From contig CAXXGM010000001.1 of NCBI GenBank assembly GCA_963677325.2, positions 1-64,000 on the forward strand: a stretch of DNA of 64,000 nt. The letters are read 5' to 3'. This DNA is from G963677325 sp963677325. Lineage in GTDB: Bacteria; Bacteroidota; Bacteroidia; Bacteroidales; Prolixibacteraceae. Positions 63,377 through 64,000 of this stretch are shown piece after piece. The notes below the pieces were generated by a model that worked only from the letters and a program-made list of their open reading frames with translations, had not been told where the DNA came from and searched no databases. The position numbers and the translations under genes are program-made. Each line of letters begins with the position of its first letter. Within the stretch, counting starts at the first letter, position 1.

Positions 63377-64000
63377 ATGAAAATCAAGATGAAAATACCG
63401 GCATTAATATCATTAATGCTTTTAAGTTTATTGGCGTGTAAAAAGGAAAGTCGTTTAGACGATGCGGTTGCTGACGTTTATGTAAAATCTATTTTAATTG
63501 ATGGACAACCTGCATATGGACTCGCACATTATCTGCTGGGCTATTCAGCAATGTCTTCTGTTACATTAACTAATCCTGATGCAACCACAGAACAGTTGAG
63601 TTCGTATGACAACAGCAACACTCTCTTTTATTCAGAACCTTCCCTTACCGGTGGCTCCTATAGTTTAACGGTGCCCTCTGCAGGAACTTACACCTATAAA
63701 GTCAGGTTTAATGATGGGACAGAGAAAACTTACACTGATCAGGTTTCGGGGACTTTTTTACTTCCACCCACCATTACTTCTATTGCAAAAACCGAGGATA
63801 ACGCCAGAGTAAAATTGACCTGGGCTCCTTTAACAGGTGCAGAATATTATCGTCTCTTTATCAGTAAAAATGGGGTAACCATCTATAGTTCAGAACTTTT
63901 CCAGCCAATCAATGAAAACTCTATTGATCCTCCCATTTCTCTTATTCCATCTTTTGCATCCGGTACTTATACATTCGAGCTTGCAGCTTTCAAATATCAA
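63377..64000 (+). CDS. Putative lipoprotein with FN3-like domain (paralogue 2, cut by window end)
   Basis: At least 208 residues visible, open at the right edge. Signal MKIKMKIPALISLMLLSLLA then lipid-Cys21 (CKKESRLDDAVADVYV). Shares with its neighbour the D..ADV start, the TYTYKVRFNDGTEKTY strand, and LLPPTITSIA to KLTWAPLTGAEYYRLFISK. This is a tandem duplication. TACTTTTG at 63301-63308 may be its promoter. The C-terminus is beyond the window. Confidence 0.85.
   Translation, partial: MKIKMKIPALISLMLLSLLACKKESRLDDAVADVYVKSILIDGQPAYGLAHYLLGYSAMSSVTLTNPDATTEQLSSYDNSNTLFYSEPSLTGGSYSLTVPSAGTYTYKVRFNDGTEKTYTDQVSGTFLLPPTITSIAKTEDNARVKLTWAPLTGAEYYRLFISKNGVTIYSSELFQPINENSIDPPISLIPSFASGTYTFELAAFKYQ

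Overview
The window is chromosomal DNA of an anaerobic-type Bacteroidota, probably Bacteroidales-like. The evidence is the promoter architecture (TTTG ... TAnnTTTG upstream of many genes), a PorT-type type IX secretion protein, the fused str-S10-spc-alpha ribosomal operon with fusA directly before rpsJ and no tuf, rubrerythrin, menaquinone genes, a second EF-G-like GTPase of the Bacteroides EF-G2 kind, and families such as DUF6266 and DUF6165. I cannot name a genus.

Layout. 1-5 kb is an accessory, repeat-rich segment: a DHFR-like and an SRPBCC gene, a 5'-truncated RepA-like AAA ATPase followed by iteron-like repeats, a zinc-ribbon ORF, a HTH protein, a DUF6266 protein and a small lipoprotein. 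Different short palindromic or tandem repeats lie between these genes. 5-7.6 kb holds an AI-2E-type permease and a MarR regulator divergent from thioredoxin-OsmC. 7.8-9.4 kb is a tryptophan-type attenuator (leader peptide with Trp-Arg-Trp, then an intrinsic terminator) ahead of a TrpB2-type gene. 9.4-9.9 kb is a gene-free fold-back repeat. 9.9-14.2 kb, minus strand, holds rubrerythrin, a UbiD-family decarboxylase and citrate synthase.

14.3-31.7 kb, minus strand, is one long ribosomal operon, rpsL to rplQ, with fusA, secY, infA and rpoA; a promoter is visible at its head and a terminator at its end. From about 21.9 to 29.0 kb (plus rpmD near 19.79 kb) nearly every essential gene carries single-base indels. 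The protein sequences are otherwise fully conserved, so I read these as sequencing or assembly errors, not pseudogenes. I give the intended full gene spans.

32-35.5 kb encodes a C39-peptidase ABC exporter with its HlyD-type adaptor. 36-38.2 kb is an EF-G paralogue with degenerate GTPase motifs. 38.6-41.6 kb has a beta-CASP metallo-hydrolase and a secreted Gfo/Idh/MocA-like lipoprotein. 42-45 kb (ogt and an RND/MMPL exporter) is bracketed by inverted copies of a dispersed fold-back repeat. 45.1-51.5 kb, minus strand, holds mfd, porT, ubiE/menG and a PurM/PurL-like protein. 51.6-56.2 kb is an SDR enzyme and an envelope-sugar cluster (DUF6165, GT9, GT2-like, LPS kinase) plus a nitroreductase. 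56.3-64 kb has a tiny lipoprotein, GAPDH, a helical protein, a nitronate monooxygenase/FabK-like enzyme, a tandem M16 peptidase pair, rpsP and two tandem paralogous lipoproteins, the last cut by the window end.

No tRNA, rRNA, CRISPR array or complete insertion sequence was seen. The strongest regulatory finding is the Trp attenuator; the most interesting unexplained structures are the fold-back repeats and the iteron-like array beside the broken ATPase.
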